From: an uncultured Nitrosospira sp.
GTDB lineage: Bacteria; Nitrospirota; Nitrospiria; Nitrospirales; Nitrospiraceae
NCBI GenBank assembly: GCA_900696515.1
Contig: CAADGK010000056.1
Span: forward strand, 1 to 64,000
Reading direction: 5' to 3'
DNA: 64,000 bases
In this document: in pieces, positions 60,290 to 64,000 of the stretch
Numbering within the stretch: the stretch's first letter is position 1
Layout of the letters: every line of letters begins with the position of its first letter
Translations under genes and position numbers: made by a program
The notes under the pieces: generated by a model
Told to the model about the DNA's origin: nothing
The model's database searches: none
Seen by the model: only the letters and a program-made list of their open reading frames with translations

Positions 60290-61065
60290 AGGTGTTATGT
60301 ATCGGCGACGTCATGGGAGAGCCGGGCCGTCGAACGCTTGCCCGCATGGTGCCTCGGCTGGTGGCCCAACGCCAGATCGATGCGGTGATCGCCAACGGCG
60401 AAAACGTCGCGGGAGGGTTCGGCATTACCCGGGAGTTGGCGGAGGAACTCTTTGAAACGGGTGTGTCGGTCATTACGACCGGCAACCATGCGTGGGATAA
60501 AAAAGAAGCGGTTGAATATTTTTCTCGTGAACCGCGCCTCTTACGACCGGGAAACTATCCGCCGGGGGTTCCGGGAAACGGCAGTGTGGTCTTCGAGACA
60601 GCGAGCGGAGAACGGCTCGCCGTCCTGCAACTGATGGGACGGGTCTATATGCCGACGCTCGACTGTCCGTTTCAAGTCGCCAAGCGCGAGTTATCGCGGT
60701 TGAAACGAGAGACGTCGGCCATTGTTGTCGACATGCATGCGGAGACCACGTCTGAAAAAATGGCGATGGGACATTTTTTGGATGGAGAGGTAACGGCCGT
60801 CGTCGGAACACATACCCATGTGCAGACGGCGGACGAGCAAATCCTTCCGAAAGGCACCGCCTATATCACGGATATCGGAATGACGGGACCGCTCCATTCG
60901 GTCATCGGGGTCAAAAAGGAACTCGCGATCGAGAAGTTCTTGACCGGCATGCCCAAGCGGTTTGAGGTTGCCTCAGGGCCTTCGGTGTTTTGCGCCGTCT
61001 TGCTCGAGCTGGATGCACGCCTGGGCAAGGCCGTGGCGTTCGAACGGATTCGCCAGATCGACTAA
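60286..61065 (+). CDS. ymdB: YmdB-type metallophosphoesterase (TIGR00282)
   Basis: A 259-residue calcineurin-like phosphoesterase: start MKVLCIGDVMGEPGRRTL, GENVAGGFGI, TGNHAWDKKE and GTHTHVQTAD hold the metal ligands. Relatives such as B. subtilis YmdB cleave 2',3'-cyclic nucleotides and are linked to RNase Y. It overlaps the rny stop (ATGA) and is coupled to it, a conserved arrangement. Confidence 0.92.
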   Translation: MKVLCIGDVMGEPGRRTLARMVPRLVAQRQIDAVIANGENVAGGFGITRELAEELFETGVSVITTGNHAWDKKEAVEYFSREPRLLRPGNYPPGVPGNGSVVFETASGERLAVLQLMGRVYMPTLDCPFQVAKRELSRLKRETSAIVVDMHAETTSEKMAMGHFLDGEVTAVVGTHTHVQTADEQILPKGTAYITDIGMTGPLHSVIGVKKELAIEKFLTGMPKRFEVASGPSVFCAVLLELDARLGKAVAFERIRQID

Positions 61066-61135
61066 ACGAAGCGTCATCCGATGTATCACGTGCCTCTCGC
61101 TGCTTCGTGCCGATGCTGAGTGCCTCACGGGCGTC

Positions 61136-62557
61136 ATGAGAAGAGGACTCACCCATACCACATCGTCTTCATCTCTTTTCCCTCTCGATTCGCCCTCGAG
61201 ACAGGTGCTCACTGTCTCGGAACTGACGGGCAGGGTTCGGGCCTCCCTTGAGACGTCCTTTTCTGAGGTGTGGCTCGAGGGAGAGATCTCCAACTTACGC
61301 GCGCCGGGGTCGGGGCATTTGTACTGCACCCTCAAGGATCCGTCGAGTCAGATTCGCGCGGTGATCTTTCGATCAACTGCTCTGCGATTGCGGTTCGGCC
61401 TGGAGGATGGTCTCCATGTCATCGTGCGTGGGCGAGTTTCGGTCTATGAACCGCGGGGGGAATATCAGCTCATTCTGGACCATGTCGAACCGCGGGGACT
61501 GGGTGCCCTTCAGTTGGCTTTTGAGCAACTGAAGGGCCGCCTGGAAGACGAGGGACTCTTTGAGGCCACTCGCAAACGATCACTTCCGGCCTTTCCACGG
61601 ACAGTCGGCCTCGTCACCTCGGCGACAGGGGCGGCGGTTCGAGACATGGTGGCAGTCCTGCACCGTCGATGCCCCATCGTGCGCATTATTCTCGTGCCAG
61701 TCTTGGTGCAGGGGGATGGGGCGGCGGAGCAGATCGTGGCTGCCATTGACGCGTTGAATCAGCTGGGAGCCGTCGATGTCATAATCGTCGGGCGAGGCGG
61801 CGGGTCATTGGAGGATTTATGGAGCTTCAACGAGGAAATGGTCGTACGGGCAGTCGCTTCCTCAACGGTGCCCGTCGTATCAGCCGTCGGACATGAGACG
61901 GATGTGACGCTGACCGACTTTGCCGCCGATGTCCGAGCTCCGACACCCTCTGCCGCTGCTGAACTGGCAGTTCCGGTCTTAGCGGAGCTGGTCGAACGAC
62001 TCGAGATGCTCGTCGCGCGCGCTCGGCAAGCCATTACCGCACAGTGTTTGGATCAGCATCAGCGACTCGATCTCGTGTTGGCCCAGATGGGTCATGTTCG
62101 GCTACGGATTCTTAAAGAGGCCCAGCGGGTGGATGAGGCTGTGGCGGGCATGCGAGAAGCGACACAGGCCAAGCTGAGGGGTGCGATGGGCGATGCCCGA
62201 GTTTGGACACAAGCCCTGATGTCGCATAATCCGGTCTTCCTCGTGCGTCGGGATCTGGGGATTGTGCCGCAGCTGCAGTCGCGGTTGACCGCAGCGATGG
62301 GTCATGTCCTGACGCAGAAGATGCAACTGACACGCGGTACCCTCTGGCGATTGAACGGGCTGAGCCCGCTTGCGATTCTGGAACGCGGATATGCGATTCT
62401 CGAAGCGGTGCCGGGGCGTCAGATCATTCGAGATGTCGGGCAGGTGGCGGTTGGAGACACGGTGGTTGCCCGTCTGGCCAACGGGCAGGTTCGTTGTACG
62501 GTGAATGACGTGACGGCGAATCCATCGGTTTCAAATCGTGCCGGAGCTTCGCTATAA
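61136..62557 (+). CDS. xseA: Exodeoxyribonuclease VII large subunit
   Basis: A 473-residue XseA with an N-terminal OB-fold (VWLEGEISNLRAPGSGHLYC) and catalytic core (VGLVTSATGAAVRDM, VGRGGGSLEDLWSFN, VSAVGHETDVTLTD), then a coiled-coil domain. It degrades single-stranded DNA with XseB. The start at 61136 is 70 bases after ymdB; a longer frame starting inside ymdB is rejected. Confidence 0.92.
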   Translation: MRRGLTHTTSSSSLFPLDSPSRQVLTVSELTGRVRASLETSFSEVWLEGEISNLRAPGSGHLYCTLKDPSSQIRAVIFRSTALRLRFGLEDGLHVIVRGRVSVYEPRGEYQLILDHVEPRGLGALQLAFEQLKGRLEDEGLFEATRKRSLPAFPRTVGLVTSATGAAVRDMVAVLHRRCPIVRIILVPVLVQGDGAAEQIVAAIDALNQLGAVDVIIVGRGGGSLEDLWSFNEEMVVRAVASSTVPVVSAVGHETDVTLTDFAADVRAPTPSAAAELAVPVLAELVERLEMLVARARQAITAQCLDQHQRLDLVLAQMGHVRLRILKEAQRVDEAVAGMREATQAKLRGAMGDARVWTQALMSHNPVFLVRRDLGIVPQLQSRLTAAMGHVLTQKMQLTRGTLWRLNGLSPLAILERGYAILEAVPGRQIIRDVGQVAVGDTVVARLANGQVRCTVNDVTANPSVSNRAGASL

Positions 62558-62582
62558 TGACCGTTCTTGAAGGGAGAAGGTT

Positions 62583-62840
62583 GTGGCTGGAGTGAAATTC
62601 GAACAGGCGATGGCTCGCTTGGAAGTCATCGTGGGGGAGTTAGAAAAAGGGGATCTGCCTCTCGATGAATCATTGAAGATTTTCGAGGAGGGCATTCGAC
62701 TGTCCAAGAATTGCCTCAAAGTCTTGGAAGAGGCCGAACGCAAGGTCGAAGTGCTCGTTCAGGATAACAATGGGAAGAAGCAGCTTCGAGCGTTCACCTC
62801 GGATGATATTGATGTCGTCGGTACCGCCGAAGATGCCTAG
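62583..62840 (+). CDS. xseB: Exodeoxyribonuclease VII small subunit
   Basis: An 85-residue XseB (KFEQAMARLEVIVGELEKGD and LDESLKIFEEG are diagnostic), the helical partner of XseA. GTG start at 62583 after AGAAGG-type sequence, 25 bases after xseA. Its TAG stop codon lies inside the left inverted repeat of the downstream element. Confidence 0.93.
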   Translation: MAGVKFEQAMARLEVIVGELEKGDLPLDESLKIFEEGIRLSKNCLKVLEEAERKVEVLVQDNNGKKQLRAFTSDDIDVVGTAEDA

Positions 62841-63032
62841 CCCACATTATTCATGAACACTTCTGCTGCAATCGCCGATCCGCTGTTCCGACGAGCCTGC
62901 GGCCAGCGGGCTCGCCCCTCGAACCCTCAACGTACTGCACGAGTACGCTTCGGGTTCTCTGGGCTCCGCGCGCCGGTCTCACGACGCGGCTGAGCGATTT
63001 CGCCACGAACTGTCATGAATAATGCGGGCTAG
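62837..63032. repeat. 196-bp element with 20-bp terminal inverted repeats
   Basis: The left arm starts CTAGCCCACATTATTCATGA (62837-62856); the right arm is its reverse complement (63013-63032) with one difference. The interior folds further: GAACCC (62921-62926) with GGGTTC (62952-62957) around CGTACT/AGTACG. No open frame. It fills the 242-base gap between xseB and tlyA and looks like a MITE-like or REP-type insertion, or a large terminator. A copy elsewhere would settle it. Confidence 0.6.
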
Positions 63033-63082
63033 TCAGTTGTTCCGCTGATCCGCAGTTCTTTTTTCTCCCCTTTCCGACGCGC

Positions 63083-63853
63083 ATGGCGATACGAGTGCGA
63101 CCCGAGAAGCATCGATGTGACCAGGTGTTGACGGCTCAGGGCCTCGTTCAGAGTCGTGATGCCGCCGTACGGATCATTCTGGCGGGAAAGGTCAAGAGCG
63201 ACGGCGTGCTCGTCGACAAACCGTCCAGGCTGATCCCGATCGATGCTTCCATCGAGATTGCCGGAGGGGACCAACCGTTTGTCGGCCGAGGTGGGGAGAA
63301 GCTCGATGCGGCGCTGAACGCAGGCGCGATTGATCCGCGGGGATGGATCTGTCTCGACGTCGGCTGTTCGACGGGCGGGTTCACCGACTGTTTGCTCCAA
63401 CGGGGTGCGACGAAGGTCTACGCCGTTGATGTGGGCTATGGACAATTCGATTGGCGGCTCCGTCATGACCCGCGCGTCGTGCTGCTTGAGCGAACCAATA
63501 TCCGCCACATGGAGCGATCCGCTGTTCCGGACCCGATTCACCTGGTCGTCATCGATGTCTCGTTCATCTCGTTGACGAAAGTCCTTCCGGCCGTCACGCA
63601 GCTTCTCCGGCCGCAGGGTCTGGTCGTGGCCTTGATCAAACCGCAGTTTGAAGTCGGCAAAGGTCAGGTTGGTCGGGGGGGAATCGTACGGGATGAGGGA
63701 CAGCGGGCGGAGGTCGTCCAGCGAGTGGTACGATTTGCCGGGGAACTCGGGTTACAGACTCTGAAAACCGTTCTCTCCGCCGTCAAGGGAAAGAAGGGGA
63801 ATCAGGAGATATTCGCAATCTTTGAGTACAATGCGCCGATTCATGATATGTAG
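63083..63853 (+). CDS. tlyA: TlyA-family rRNA methyltransferase
   Basis: A 256-residue protein with an N-terminal S4 domain (RCDQVLTAQGLVQSRDAAVR) and an FtsJ-like Rossmann methyltransferase domain (LDVGCSTGGFTDCLL, VIDVSFISLTKVLP, LIKPQFEVGKG). TlyA relatives 2'-O-methylate 16S and 23S rRNA; the name hemolysin is historical. It begins 51 bases after the inverted-repeat element. Confidence 0.9.
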   Translation: MAIRVRPEKHRCDQVLTAQGLVQSRDAAVRIILAGKVKSDGVLVDKPSRLIPIDASIEIAGGDQPFVGRGGEKLDAALNAGAIDPRGWICLDVGCSTGGFTDCLLQRGATKVYAVDVGYGQFDWRLRHDPRVVLLERTNIRHMERSAVPDPIHLVVIDVSFISLTKVLPAVTQLLRPQGLVVALIKPQFEVGKGQVGRGGIVRDEGQRAEVVQRVVRFAGELGLQTLKTVLSAVKGKKGNQEIFAIFEYNAPIHDM

Positions 63854-63866
63854 AGAGCATCGATAA

Positions 63867-64000
<134 letters not shown>

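Overview
The window reads as a stretch of a bacterial chromosome with no phage, plasmid, insertion sequence or CRISPR array. Gene content is mostly housekeeping: Fe-S assembly, two aminoacyl-tRNA synthetases, purE/purK, nadB, pabB/pabC, F0 ATP synthase subunits, rlmN, rny and xseA/xseB. Moderately high GC, outer-membrane efflux proteins, encoded tRNA CCA ends, and a deoxyhypusine-synthase-like gene near a pyruvoyl arginine decarboxylase and an agmatinase all suggest a Gram-negative, Nitrospira-like bacterium (phylum Nitrospirota). This is an inference from gene content and was not tested by any search.

Layout. 1-9.5 kb: iscS-iscR facing a divergent [2Fe-2S] ferredoxin, an FNR-type oxidoreductase, gltX, two tRNA-Gln genes, a zinc alcohol dehydrogenase, yacG, a PilZ protein, glnS and two unknown small proteins. 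9.7-17.2 kb: tRNA-Glu, an exported unknown protein, then a polyamine-type region (DHS-like gene, DsbA-like protein, zinc-ribbon protein, aldehyde dehydrogenase, pyruvoyl arginine decarboxylase, agmatinase) and an S4-type pseudouridine synthase. 17.3-26.5 kb: a NhaR-type regulator divergent from three tandem TolC-like outer-membrane genes, then an ABC half-transporter whose ATPase motifs are eroded and a HlyD-type adaptor, closed by a strong terminator. 26.7-34.2 kb: purE-purK, a hybrid histidine kinase lacking its phosphorylatable residues, rhomboid protease, DHH phosphoesterase, LOG-family protein and a CBS-PilZ protein. 34.3-39.5 kb: a DUF692/MNIO-like protein, dus, maf, an exported protein and a quinone-oxidoreductase-like enzyme. 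39.6-48.4 kb: CBS protein, repeat-containing exported protein, MsbA-like ABC exporter, a 31-residue basic mini-protein, lipoprotein-nadB, a lytic transglycosylase and pabC-pabB. 48.5-57.6 kb: atpI-B-E-F, larE, an M16 peptidase pair, rlmN and a large lytic transglycosylase. 57.6-64 kb: zapB-zapA, a probable structured RNA, rny, ymdB, xseA-xseB, a 196-bp inverted-repeat element, tlyA and the start of a GalE-like gene.

The most unusual locus is 18.4-26.5 kb. It looks like a type I-secretion-like envelope machine with three duplicated outer-membrane channels, one adaptor, and an inner-membrane ABC protein in which the Walker A glycines, signature motif, catalytic glutamate and H-loop histidine are all replaced. 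Other points of interest are the pseudo-kinase at 28.7 kb, the DUF692-like protein at 34.3 kb, the RNA between zapA and rny, and the terminal-inverted-repeat element before tlyA.
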